Below, piece after piece: positions 23,194-35,272 of a stretch of DNA of 64,000 nucleotides (position 1 is the first letter of the stretch; each line of letters starts with the position of its first letter). The translations under genes were made by a program, and so were the position numbers. The stretch is from positions 21,794,001 through 21,858,000 of the forward strand of contig OX940860.1 of the NCBI GenBank assembly GCA_954871525.1. Reading direction: 5' to 3'. The notes below the pieces were generated by a model. It was not told the DNA's origin, ran no database searches, and was given only the letters and a program-made list of their open reading frames with translations. The stretch is from Parietaria judaica (lineage: Eukaryota > Streptophyta > Magnoliopsida > Rosales > Urticaceae).

Positions 23194-24188
23194 GTCATGA
23201 CTCTGCATACTTTTCCATCGTGTATTAAAGTAATATTTGTATACGTAACTCATTGTAACTTTTGCAGACGTACGTAGACCTAATTATCATAATGAATTCT
23301 CTACCATAATTGCGTATTTTGCCGATTTTTTAATTTAATTTCACTGTCATCTTTTGTTCATAAAGTCTTGTTTTCAATACTCCTTAAACTACAAGTTAAC
23401 TAATCAAGGGACGCTAGCTCCTTAGAAGTTTTAGTCCATTCAAACTCGCTTTATTAAACTTCTTTTGGCATATATTTGTTTCGAAAAAATCAATCAATTT
23501 TTTTTTTTTTTTTGTGATGCTTACGTTTTTCTTGTTTTACTAATTTTTCTTTGTTATTTTGATTTTTTGTATAGATAATCCCATTAAGATTTCTTATGTG
23601 CATTAATAGCTAGGACAATTTCAATCTGTGACGATCGTTGTTTCAAGTATATACATATCTATAATATATATCATGCTTATGTATAGATGCACTTCAGAGA
23701 ATTTCCTTCCTCCACAATGGACATGAGTTATGACGTCTTATAAAATATATACACAAAAAAACTAGACTTAATCTCATAATAATACAAAGACCAAAGCGAC
23801 TTTAATTTTTAATGTAGATATTAGATATTGGAAAAAAATATTACTCTAAATAGTAAATAAGTTATGTTCTATCAAGAATCTAAAAAAAAAGGCTCGATAT
23901 TAGAAAAACCAATAATCTTGATACTTCCGAGCTTCTAATATTATCCTTATATTTGTCCATACAATATATATTTAAATAATTATAAAAAATAATTTCGTAT
24001 GGTCTCTAAATTCGAATTTTATTTCCCAAATACACTATTTAAATAAATAAATAAAAAGAGAATACCTAATTCCTTGTCATAAGTATATCCATTTTAAAGT
24101 GTGTGAATGGATCCTATTTTATTTTGCTATAAAATCCAACCGAGTTGAAAATCGACAACACTTATGACTCATTTATTTATGTCATATT
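20459..24188. other. AT-rich intergenic region, no gene seen
   Basis: No exon-like frame longer than chance. A (TA)n tract lies near 23159-23190. A CACGTG at about 21470 is without context. Confidence 0.6.
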
Positions 24189-24455
24189 CAGTACCGGCCC
24201 TGAAGGTATACATGGTAGGTCCAAGACTATAATAGATTTGTAAATTCAGAGCCCCACGATGGAAGAAAAAAACAATGAGTGTATTTTGCTCACGTTTTAC
24301 TGCTGTGAGGATATATAATAGACACAATTCATACTAAAAAAATCATATTAAAAGTGGGCTTGATATAAAAGTGGATCATGATGTGTAGTGTAGTATTAGT
24401 GGGCCCCAAAATCAGTCTTCGCCTAGGGCCCCGACAAAACTCAGGGCCGGCCCTG
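24189..24455. mobile_element. Small hAT-type MITE, 267 bp
   Basis: Ends CAGTACCGGCCCTGA and (rc) CAGGGCCGGCCCTGA. The 8-bp flanks gtcatatt and gttgtatt agree at 6 of 8 positions, consistent with an old target duplication. Confidence 0.65.
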
Positions 24456-25945
24456 GTTGTATTATGCATCACTCAAAAAATTATATACGACGTAAGTAAT
24501 ATTCTATTGCGTAGTTGACAAAAATGGCTCGTTATATAAGTCCCTTGTGTAAGTTATTGTAAAATATAAACGCAGAAAAATTACAATAATAATGTCAATT
24601 CTTAACCATTGGTTTATTCATAAAAATTAAAAATAGACCTAAGACCTAACTAACAATTGAGTTTAATTCAATAACTGTTTTTTTTTGTTTTTTTTTATTT
24701 CGATCCGTTGTCAAATTCAATGACTCGGCCTGGACCACATACCCAGTAGCATTCTGCCACGTGTCCGCGTGCGGCGACTCGTTTGTTGCGTGTTCCACTA
24801 AGGAAAAGAAGCAGCGACGCGGAGCTGCATCAAGTGCCACTGCCACGTAATTATTTTTTATAATACAAACTTTTATATATGATAATAAAATTATATTTCT
24901 TAATTAATTAGTCTGAAAGCGTCTTAATAAAGTGATTTGATTTATGAATTATTCAGAGGGAATGGAATCTTTATATGAAAAAGCAATAATGAGATTCGAT
25001 TGGTTAATAAAGCATTACTTTTCTTATCTTTTCCTCTAATCTTACGTACGTCTATTTGTTATTATAGATATTATAAATAAATAAATAACACTGCAATGGG
25101 TTTAAATTTATTAATCATTTCTTTAGTTAATGATTAGTCTTCGTGTCTGACTTTATTAGGCATTGTGGATAAGCATTGTGATAAGTGTTAAAACATTAAT
25201 AATTATCAAATCAGTAAAGGCAAGTGGATGTTATTAATAAATATCTAGCAAACGACAAGGTGTCTATTTCTATTATCATCATCTAAATTTTATCATTATT
25301 ATTATTGATGCGTTAATAATTGTAATTTGTGTACTTAAATTAAATACGCTTCTTTAGAAAGAGAACAAAAAAATCGCTTTTAATTGTATGTGGAGTGGAG
25401 AGGAGTTCAATAAATAGTGGAGAAATAAGAACAAAGTGTCGCTAACGAAGAAAACGACGTCGTCGTATACGTATTCATTATTTGTTTGGAGTTGATTTCA
25501 AATTCAATGCATTGTGCATGCATGAACGGCACGGTGACAAAGTGCTATACGTTTTCTGCAATTAGAATACACCATTTTTTTTTACTATATAGTATTGTAA
25601 ATTAATATATATATATATATATATGTTTGTAATTATTACCAGCATAATTTATGTATCATTCACTAAAATAACTAATATATTGCTTCTCAGCTACCAGTAT
25701 TGTATGAGCTAAAAGTGAGAATAAGAGAGCCAATTTACGTTTTGTTAATTACATCTTCAATTCATTTCGAGCTGTAAAATGCTGGTTTATGCTTTTAGGT
25801 ACTCGTACTCGAGTTTTTTCACTTTTAGATGTAGTTAATTATTCTTTCAAAAAAGAAAAGAAAGAAAGATGTAGTTAATTATTCCTATGAGTAAATCGCA
25901 CCAATTCATATCAAATACGTTTTCCATAAAGTGATTTGCTCCCTT
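24456..25945. other. AT-rich intergenic region, no gene seen
   Basis: Only short frames; one stretch (24700-24846) is GC-richer with a CACGTG core but shows no recognisable protein. Confidence 0.55.
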
Positions 25946-25953
25946 TACTAGGC

Positions 25954-26845
25954 TCGGAGCCGTGTCTGAGGGAAGGTAGAGTAGGCGTCCGCCTTTAATA
26001 AAAAAAAAAATTAGGGGGCCCAAAAAATCAAATGTAAGGACCTCAAAATCACTTAAATTACTTTTTTATTTATTAAAATCACTTAAATTAAATTTAAGGG
26101 CCATAAAAGAAATATAATCAAAATCATTTAACTTTAATATTTGGACCCCTAATTCTCAAATGATTTAGAGCCCCTATTTTTATTTATTAACTAAAATCAA
26201 TTAACTATAATATTCGGGACCCCAATTCCTAAATTATTTAGGGCCCTTAATTTTTGTTTTTAATTAAATTCACATAAGTATAATATTTGGGCTCCCAATT
26301 CCCAAATTAATTAGGCCCCCTTATTCCCAATTTACAATATAATTTCCTCACGTCATTTATTCTCATAATCCCAAAATTATTTTCTCTCTATATATTAAGT
26401 GTGAACGTGCCAACCGACGGGAAGAGAGCGATCGATGTTTGGAATTACATACAAGAATTGGATTAGAGTTACCCAAATGCTTGGACTGCACCGAATTCTG
26501 ATAACCATATCAGTCACAGTTGCACATGCACAAAGAAGCTTCTTTAAGTTAAAATTATCAAGTTTTATCTCCGGTCATCCATGTCTCAAGATAGGTTGAG
26601 TGATTTAGCTACATTGTCTATCGAAAAAGACAAGGCCAAGATTATGCTGAGTTGATTAGTATTTTTGCTTCTAAAACTGCTAGACGTATTTTTAATGAGA
26701 ATTTGCTAGACGTATTTTTTATGAGAATTTATTTATATATAAATATTATATATTACTTTGCATAAACAATGAATTTTGCAATTATGGTAGGGGGGGCCAA
26801 AAAAATTCCTCGCATAGGGCCTCGAAAATCTCAGACACGGCCCTA
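25954..26845 (+). mobile_element. hAT deletion derivative, 892 bp
   Basis: Inverted ends CGGAGCCGTGTCTGAG and (rc) TAGGGCCGTGTCTGAG, with a perfect 8-bp duplication actaggct (25946-25953, 26846-26853). It keeps a decayed piece of hAT transposase at about 26440-26655. Confidence 0.85.
26440..26655 (+). pseudogene. hAT transposase C-terminal dimerisation domain, frameshifted
   Basis: One frame reads ILITISVTVAHAQRSFFKLKL, matching the widespread hAT motif around TVASAERSFSKLKL. A second frame then gives MSQDRLSDLATLSIEKDKAK, the next part of the same domain, ending in TGA at 26653-26655. A single frame change between them breaks it. The catalytic domain is absent. Confidence 0.75.
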
Positions 26846-26853
26846 ACTAGGCT

Positions 26854-28050
26854 TGTGGTTGGACGGTCTCGACATCCCACGATAAAACGGCGTTATTGTT
26901 GTATTCCTAATGACGAACTGAGCTAGCAAACTCTAATCAAGATACTATGTTAAAAGAAAAGCGATTTGAGTTTTGCAAAGAGTGAAATAGAAGTGCAAAA
27001 CACTGAATGCAAGTGCAATGTATAGAAAATTTTGTAAACAGTTTTCTTAATGTGTCGAAACAAAGATGTAGAGCTTCAATTTATAGATGAAAGATTGCTA
27101 GTATGTTGATTTTTCCATTCAATTCAGAGATACTTTCTCGTTTGAATTTGTGTTAGATTATTATTTGAACATTTTCTCTATTTACTAAGAATTAGATTTT
27201 TATTTAGAATTTTCTGATGAATGTTTAGGAAATTATCACTTATGAATTTCATCACTCCATACATTTGGGAATTTTTTTTCTTCTTTTATTTTCATTTAAT
27301 GCAGTTTCAGTTTAATTTATTTTCATTTTTTTTATTATTATTCTCAACTATTTCCTATTTAAATGAAATTGAGCTCACTCATGACCAACACTTTTTGTCT
27401 GCGTAGTATAGTCCAGTGGTCAAATTCTTCACAAAATCGGTTGGTGTCTTATGCAAATATATCCATCGTAGTAGTCGAACAATTGTCATGAAAGTCTTTG
27501 AACTACTCAACGATTCATATTAAAGGATTGATATATTTCACACTGATTTTTTTCTTTTGACAAATTCATTACTTATTAACATGTTCTTTTTGCTTGAACA
27601 TCCTCTTAGTTCTCCAATTTTTTGAAAAAAATTCCCCTGAACAAATCTATTTGAAGTAACCTCATTTCGCTCTAACATGCAAGGTGATTTCATACGTGAG
27701 AATATTTCAACTTGACATGTAAGAAAATCGTTAAAATATTTAGCTTATCCTAAACCGATGTATCATTGTTTTCATTATAGGAATCGGTCGGACGGGTGTT
27801 TGATACATACAAGATGTCCATGTCATCTTAGTGATTCCATAAAGCCGCATACATGCATATCCTCCCCTTGATCATAGTTATACAGATCTCCGTTCGTATA
27901 AGTTTAGTTTTCTAAAATTTTATTTCTCAATGGGCTTGATTTGCATTCCCTTTTCAATTATTTTTTTTCTCAGTGTTGATGATACACAATAATATTATTT
28001 GTTTAAATATAAAAAATGATAGAAATTTATATTATTTATTTAACTTTAAT
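26854..28050. other. AT-rich intergenic region, no gene seen
   Basis: Only low-complexity frames such as 27221-27406, rich in Phe and Leu from T-rich DNA. Confidence 0.55.
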
Positions 28051-28051
28051 T

Positions 28052-29226
28052 AAGGGCTCGATAGCAAACTAGCCAAATTGAAATTTGGTTTTTGCAAAAT
28101 AGCCAACATTTGATTAATATTTAGGAACAGTTTTTTTTTTTTAGGAATATTTAGGAATTGATATTTAGGAATATTTAGGAAAAGCCAACATTTGATTAAT
28201 ATTTAGGAATAGTTTTTTTTTTAGGAATATTTAGGAATTGATATTTAGGAATATTTAGGAAAAGCCAACATTTGATTAATATTTAGGAATAGTCAATTAA
28301 CCATATTAACCAATATAGACTTTGCTACCCTTACTTTTTCAAATTATGCATTTAATATCCATAAAAATTTTCGTAATTAATTTTTTTTTTTTTACAAAAA
28401 TCAACGAATTTAAAAAAAAATTAAGAAACAAAATAGGAAACAAATATTTGAATACCAAAATTAATTGGTTGACTTACGTAACCCCACAAAACACGGCAAC
28501 AATACCAAAAAAAAAAAACAAATTTTAAATATTTTTTTTCGTTTATTTTTTTATTCTTATATATAGTTAATATATATTAATATGTCTTAATGTATAGTAA
28601 TACGTGTTAATATGGGTGGTTAATATTTGCATGCGTGTGTTAATATATGTGGTTAATATCTATTAACGTGATTAATATCGGTTAATACAAGTTAATATCT
28701 ATTAATAAACACGAGTTTTTTTTTTTTTTAAATTTGCTAGATAAAATATTTTAATTTCCATAATAATAGTAAATCTGTTAACATTATAGCCACGATAGTG
28801 TTTTGAGTCGAATTTTAATCCTAAAAATGTGGACTTAAAACTTTCCATAATAATAGCAAAGTAGTTATTGTTTATAAACGTGGCTTGCTTATTAATAATC
28901 ATAAATATTATTTGAATTAAAAATTTGGATACAATAAGTGGATAATTAAATCGTGGCTAAAATTAAGGATATTTCCTATTTATTTTTAAAAATTAAATTG
29001 AAAGGTGCCACGATTCAGTGTGAATTTTTTAATCACTTATTTTTGGTATTAAACATTAATTGTTAGAATTTTAAGAGTAAAAAAAAAAGGAGGATAATTT
29101 AAAAGGTATATAGGAATAAAAACTGATATTAAAATGTCATCTCATAAATATTGGCTATTTTGCAAAGATAAAGGAAAGATTAGCTATTTTGGTAATCAAA
29201 TCAAAGTTTCTATTCGGTTATGAGTA
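28052..29226. mobile_element. Probable MULE-type element with GATAGC-like ends
   Basis: The left side (gatagcaaactagccaaattg ... ttttgcaaaatagccaac) is mirrored on the right (ttggctattttgcaaag ... ttggtaatcaaatc). Ends and target duplication are not sharp. Confidence 0.4.
28101..28300. repeat. Tandem repeat of 80-82 bp, about 2.5 copies
   Basis: Units beginning agccaacatttgattaatat start at 28101, 28183 and 28263. They are built from ATATTTAGGAAT words and a T-run of variable length. Confidence 0.85.
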
Positions 29227-29515
29227 GCAATTTCTTTGCTGTTAATGTGTTATGCTTTGTTAGTTGACTTAAACATGTGGCTTTACGCTTTTCTCAAGTG
29301 CATATCAATTCTCATAGATAATAACTGAATTTCATTGTGATCTTGTCAATGTCGTTTGTTAAGAAAATCTTCATCATTTTAAAGATGGGAGTATCTTCCA
29401 CAAAAACTTGAAATTATTCATACTGAAAAATATCATTTTGGGTGTAAAACTCAATACATGATTTCATAAAAAAAAAAAAGGAATTAGAGTTAGCTTTGTC
29501 TTAACATAGTTTCTT

Positions 29516-30633
29516 GGGAAATTTGCGGCGAAAATCATCGAAGTCACTAAATTCTTGCAGATAAATCACTACCGTCTATTTTTTGCGGCAAAAATCACTA
29601 ACGTCATCAATTGTTTGCAGATAAGTCACTACCGTTAATTTTTTGCGGCGAAAATCATCAAAGTCACTATATTCTTGCAGATAAATCACTAACGTCTATT
29701 TTTGCTCCAAAAGTCATTAACGTTAGTCTTTCCTTACAAATGTTATCTGGCAACGTTAAATGACATATCACCAGCCTACATGGCATTCATCGATTGTCTC
29801 CAACAACGACAACACGCATTAGTGATAACATTATTTGAAATAGAGATTTTTACGGCAATTGTACCATAAACTCTTAAAATTAATTTTATCGTGGCCAAAA
29901 TTCTAAAAACACTAAAAAATAATCCTACCATAACTTCCAATTTTTCCCAACAATTTTATCGTGGTAGTGAACATACCCAACCTTTAGCCATATTCTTCGA
30001 TAGGTACCCAACCTCAATAAATATAAGCGAAAGTACTTAACGTCGCAATTTTTTTGCCGACCAACTAACGCCATTAGACACCTGCCTACATAGCCGTTAG
30101 GCTGTCTCATGTAGCGTTCCACGTGGCACAAGCCGCCACGTGGCCAAAGGGTGGGTACTTTCTCCGCAATTAACCCTAAAAGATAAAAATTTATCCTATA
30201 AGAAAAACAAAAAATATTTTTTTATAAATGCATATTTTATAAAATTATTTGATTATATTTGACAAAGGTACAAAAATTATTTGATTACTTAAAAAATAAA
30301 ACATCTTCTTTTTATGGTACAATTCACTAATGTGTGTTGTCGTTGTTGGAGACAATTGATGAATGCCATGTAGGCTGGTGATATGTCATTTAACGTTGTC
30401 AGATAACATTTGTAAGGAAAGACTGACGTTATTGACTTTTGGCGCAAAAATAGACGTTAGTGATTTATCTGCAAGAATATAGTGACTTTAATGATTTTCG
30501 CCGCAAAAAATTAACGGTAGTGACTTATTTGCAAACAATTGTTGACGTTAGTGATTTTTGCCGCAAAAAATAGACGGTAGTGATTTATCTGCAAAAATTT
30601 AGTGACTTCGATGATTTTCGCCGCAAATTTCCC
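29516..30633. mobile_element. MULE with tandem-repeat terminal arms, 1118 bp
   Basis: Starts GGGAAATTTGCGGCG and ends with its inverse. A perfect 9-bp duplication tagtttctt flanks it (29507-29515, 30634-30642), which is diagnostic for Mutator-like elements. Each arm is about 320 bp and contains three or more 60-65 bp units (TTTTGCGGCGAAAATCAT ... GCAGATAAATCACTA). The middle (about 29848-30178) resembles another inserted MITE ending GCAATTAACCCT. No transposase. Confidence 0.85.
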
Positions 30634-30642
30634 TAGTTTCTT

Positions 30643-31619
30643 TAACACAGAGTCGGAAAATTTCAGTTTTTTCAACATAAAAAAAGGAATTAGAGTTAGC
30701 TAGACATAAGTTCTTCAGAAGCTGCGGCTTTGTACATTAGACTAATAAATGCAAAAAATATTTATTATCGTTTAATTATCGGTTTTATTCTGCACATCAT
30801 TTAATATTGATGTTACAATTTTTTTAATTTTGCAAATTATTTTATCCGATGATCTAGGAAGCGCTCAGTTCCCTGATCTAGTGAGTTCGGAAATTGTATG
30901 GGACATTTCCGAGCAAAATTGAATACTAACAGAAGCTTAATTTTATAATTTTTGGTCTTTTAAGTTTTGAGAATAAAGAGCTAACTCAAAAGTACTTATG
31001 TCGTTATTAAAAAAACAAATGTATCACGTTGTAGTTGGTGGGTGCCATTCATCAACAATATCGTGCATCTAGGTTATCAGTTTTTATTATGGGCCATGAA
31101 ACATTTTTGCCAATGGCCCTAAGAAATATGACAGGCCCATTTTCTGTCACATCGAAGATATTATTCTCAAATTGATAAATATGATAACTGCTTTAGTTAG
31201 ATAGACTGGGAAAAAAAAAATCAACATAGTGCTTTTTTTTCTTTTCAAATATATATATATATATATAATGCTTCTTTCTTTCTTTATTTATTTATTTATT
31301 TATTTTTAACAAGTATAAAAATAGTGAGGCCGTTAAAGTCTTGATAAATAAATTAAGGGAGGTTAAGCTAACTAGCCTTCTTAATGGTTTAAAATTGTCA
31401 AAATAGTCACGGTTTGGTAAATATTGTGTCATAGCTAATAAACCACATTAACGGATGTAAAATGATGTTATTAACCTTTGTTATATTTTGACTAATAAAC
31501 AATACTTGGACTTCCAATATGCAAAATACAAAATACGTGGATAGTTATAAGTTATAACCATATTCATCGGTCTTTATTAATCAAGCTTAACAAAATTTTG
31601 AATTTTAAATTCCTTGTTT
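30643..31619. other. AT-rich intergenic region, no gene seen
   Basis: A short duplicate of the DNA just left of the MULE (ggaattagagttagct) recurs near 30687. Nothing else is recognisable. Confidence 0.5.
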
Positions 31620-31635
31620 CATGCGTGATAAATAT

Positions 31636-31720
31636 ATTTTTTTTTTTGATGTGGGGATCGAACCCACGACCTCCACTTTGGAGGTAGTGTGGAATTACCA
31701 CTAGGCTATCCTAGTAACCA
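31636..31720 (-). mobile_element. Minimal tRNA-derived SINE, 85 bp
   Basis: The minus strand reads as a 73-nt tRNA-like head with an A box (TAGCCTAGTGGT), a hairpin (ACCTCCAAAGTGGAGGT) and a B box (GGGTTCGATCCC), then an A-run. A perfect 16-bp duplication, catgcgtgataaatat, flanks it (31620-31635, 31721-31736). The ends do not pair as an acceptor stem, so it is a retroposed SINE and not a tRNA gene. Confidence 0.85.
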
Positions 31721-32464
31721 CATGCGTGATAAATATTTGGCTATACATAATAACATAAAATAATTTCGTTATGCTTTGGCGCTAAAATAGATATTAAATT
31801 GGGTATTCATAATTTTATTTCCTATTTTATAGCCTAATATATTACTAGTTTATTTAGTATTTAAAAAAAAGGTTGACTATTGCAACCTAAACTCATTAAC
31901 ACGTCAGATAGCAACATTTTATTTAGGTATTCAAAAGTTTATTTCCTGTTTTGTAGTATAATATATTTCTTATTTTATTTAATATCTAAAAAATAACAAA
32001 TCAGTTACCACGCATGAAACAATAAAATAATTTAAAATAGTTAATTATTAAATATTGAAAATATTTTTCAGTCCTTAAAACAAAAATTCGAATTTCTTAA
32101 AAAAAAAAAAAACTTTTGCCACAGGCTCCAAAGATTAACACAAGTAAACAAATATTAACACGAATTAAACAAATTAACAATTCAAAACAATTCGAATTAA
32201 CGAACATTAAACATATTAACAATTCAAAACAACTAAAATTAACAAACATTAACAAATTTACACGAATAAACCAAAACAAACGCAAAATAAACGTAAATTA
32301 GCACATAAGTTTAACACGAATAAATACAAAATTAACACGAACAAACAAAAAAATACAAAATAAATGTAAAAGAACATATCCATTAACGTAAAAAAAAAAA
32401 AACATCTCCATTTATTTAAAAAAAAATATGAAACGAACTAAAAGATCAAACCATTAACAATGGC

Positions 32465-32956
32465 TCAATCGGTGGAAGCTCCTCTTTGTACCTTCCAATA
32501 ACTAGATTCATTTGGTGGAAGCTCCTCTATGTAACTTCCTATAAGTAGATGACAAATCTCGAAAAGATCCGAGCTTGCACAACTCAAATCCTCGTCTTCA
32601 TCGTTGTCTTTTTCTTCGGACGCCTGGCGACAATGGCGTCTCGGTGTAGAGCCCTCTGGCGCGGAGCTTGGTGTTCGAGAACCTGGTGTTGACTGAGTTT
32701 CTCGGATTCTTCTTATTCTTCCAGTTAGAGTTGTTGTTGTCCGAGTTGGACCAGACCGACTCGGACGAGGACGAGGCCATGACGCTTTGCGTTTCGACCC
32801 TTCTCTCGATCCTTGTAGTTCGGCTCCACTCATGTCCGAGGGCGGTGAGTTTTTACTGTGGTGATGGCGGTGACGCTGATCGGAGTTTAAATCAATGGAG
32901 AGGTAGATGAAGTCGATGAGAGAGGAGAGGACGCGAAGGAGAGGTTCGTCTCCATG
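32465..32956 (-). pseudogene. BIG GRAIN 1-like gene fragment
   Basis: The minus strand is open with an N-terminal stretch (SSLIDFIYLSID) like the SSLLDAIYRSID start of BIG GRAIN 1-like proteins. A basic, Ser/Arg/Thr-rich middle follows, then an acidic run and SSDLFEICHLLIGSYIEELP, like the family's C-terminal SSDLFEL...ELPVYET motif. BG1 proteins are plasma-membrane factors linked to auxin response. The middle is much shorter than in family members, so this looks deleted. A 45-bp direct repeat (around 32470 and 32515) lies at its end. MULE-like arm sequence at 33400-33512 is close by. Confidence 0.45.
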
Positions 32957-33399
32957 CTGAGAGAGAGAGAATCGATGACAGAAAGATAAGAGAAAGATTA
33001 TGAATTTAATATCTAAATCTTAGCACATTTTATATATTATTCTTTTTTTTTAAAAAAATTGTCATTAAATAATCATATGATTATTATTGGTTATTATTAT
33101 TATTAAACATATTAAGCGATTTCGTTCCACCCATGAACCGGATCGGAGGCGGAGCTTGAGTGAACCATGATGGTGATTTTTTTCTTTATTTATTTCGTTT
33201 GACCCACTTTTCTAAAATAAATAATTATATTTAATAATAATAACCCATAATGAATATTTAAATTTAAATTTAAATATTCATTATTGGTTATTATTGAAAT
33301 TTTTTTAATTTTAAAAAATAAAAATAATAATAAAATAATATTTTTTAAATTATATATAAAATAATAATTACGTGGCAAAGGCTAGCAGCAACATGGACT

Positions 33400-33512
33400 G
33401 ATTTTCTTGGTCAACTCCCAAATGCCGCGCTTGGGTACTTTTGCTGCCATTTACAGAGGTTGTATACACATCAGAGCATTTGGCCAAAGGTTGGGTCTTT
33501 TGCCGCAATTAA
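33400..33512. mobile_element. Single MULE-like terminal arm
   Basis: Resembles the right arm of the element at 19999-20458 (gtcaactcccaaatg ... aaggttgggtcttttg) and ends gcaattaaccct. A partner arm was not found on the left. Confidence 0.5.
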
Positions 33513-33539
33513 CCCTAAATTAAATCCAGGTATGCAAAG

Positions 33540-33790
33540 TTAGATAAGTAGGACGATAAAAATTATTTGACAAGACTTTAACGCCATCTTAAACAAAGCA
33601 AATGTTGTTTGATAATAGACAATAGACACCGTACCCAACCTTAAATGAACTCGAGAACATATTAACAACTGTAGAACATAAATTATCTCCTCTGCGAATC
33701 GTCGTCGACGCTGCTCAATGACCTCTTTCCTCAGCGCCTTCTCCGACGCCAACTTCCGCATTGCCATCATCGATGCCTCCTCAACTTTCA
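33540..33790 (-). other. Conserved-looking open frame of unknown origin
   Basis: The minus strand reads MMAMRKLASEKALRKEVIEQ followed by RRRRFAEEI, a charged helical stretch unlike the AT-rich surroundings, then loses quality. It may be a host exon relic. I do not recognise the family. Confidence 0.3.
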
Positions 33791-34082
33791 GCTTTCAATC
33801 TTCACGGATTTCGCTTGCTCTGTTTTCTGATAAATATAAATTTCTAAGACTTCTCTCTCCAAGATTTTTAGAAGCTCGATCTCATCTTAGTTTCCGTTTA
33901 TAACTAACCATAGTACTATTACAAAAAATAAAATAATAAAAAATACCCAACTTGAGTTTGAGTATGGGCCTGTACTAGGCCTATTTTGGGCCCATAAAGA
34001 TAGAATTTCAGCCATTCGATTAAGCCTCTGGCAAATCACGTTGACCATTGGATCTCCCTCGCCCCTTCTCTATGCTTATAAT

Positions 34083-34657
34083 TAGGGGTGGCAATTCGGG
34101 TTGCGTGTCGTGTTCGTGCCGGGTCTTAATCGTTTTTTACTTATTTTATCTAGACCCAGACCCGCCCCATTTATTAATCGTGTTAGAAGACGAGACCCAG
34201 ACCCGCCCCATTTAAATAACGTGTTTATCGTGTCTACCCGTTTAACCCAATTAATAGAGACATTTATTTATAAATGATAAATTAATTCAATTTATACTCA
34301 TTTAACTTAATTTATTTAACTATATTGTCGAAGATTTTAAAATTTTACTAGCAAATTTTTATGTTCATCAATTGTAAGACGGAATTAATCAAATAAAAAC
34401 ATAAATTTCATATATAATAAGTATTAAAACACTTAATAACATATATAAAATGTAGAAAATGTAACTTTTTACTCTTTAATCGTGTCTAATTGGGTCCCAT
34501 CGTGTTATCGTGTTCGTGTCGTGTTTACCCGTTATTTAATCGTGTTAATTGTGTTCGACACGGTTGGACCCAAATCCATTTATGGTAGACCCAGACCCGT
34601 TTAAATCGTGTCGTAACCGTTTCGTATTTCGTGTCCGGCCCCAAATTGCCACCCCTA
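34083..34657. mobile_element. hAT-type MITE, 575 bp
   Basis: Ends TAGGGGTGGCAATTCGGG and (rc) TAGGGGTGGCAATTTGGGG with a perfect 8-bp duplication cttataat (34075-34082, 34658-34665). The interior carries CGTGTCGTGTTCGTG-like words and CCCGACCC/AACCCG motifs typical of this widespread family. No coding sequence. Confidence 0.85.
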
Positions 34658-34665
34658 CTTATAAT

Positions 34666-35237
34666 TCGATCTAGCTTATTTCTAGCTTATTTCTCACTTG
34701 TAGGTTGACATTTTTCTTAGACAACTCTTAGTTTCCAGCATATCCTACATGTTAGTACAAACGACAACACCACATGTTGTATCTAATTGTTCGAAATCAC
34801 ATTATAACTTTAGACTTTTCTCGCTACTCCTTAATGTGACTGACTTACGATTCCTAAATTATCGGACGCCCTTTGAAATCTGGGGTCAGTTTGTCTTTTT
34901 GCTCGCCTTACCACTCTAGCTTCATCAAACGTTACACGTGCCACTTAATGTTTGATACATGACAATAAATAAAAAAAAAGGTATTAACGAGGGTCCAATT
35001 CATAAATTTAAGAAAATTGAAGGATCGGAACCGGCTGTAAAACGTTGATAACGATACCAAGGCTCTTAAGTTTGAGATGGTCAAAGTTCGAGGACCAGTA
35101 ATTACTAAATTAGTACAGTCATAGAGCACGACAAAAAACAGCTTATACTCACGATTTCTACGTCTTCGCGTTCTAATCTGCGTGGGTCCCACTTCACGTA
35201 GTAGTGGCACTCTAAAGCCTAAACTCAATCTGATTAT

Positions 35238-35272
<35 letters not shown>

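Noticed and set aside
31636..31720. A tRNA gene on the minus strand
   Set aside because: A and B boxes fit, but the ends do not pair as an acceptor stem, and an A-run plus 16-bp target duplication show a SINE.
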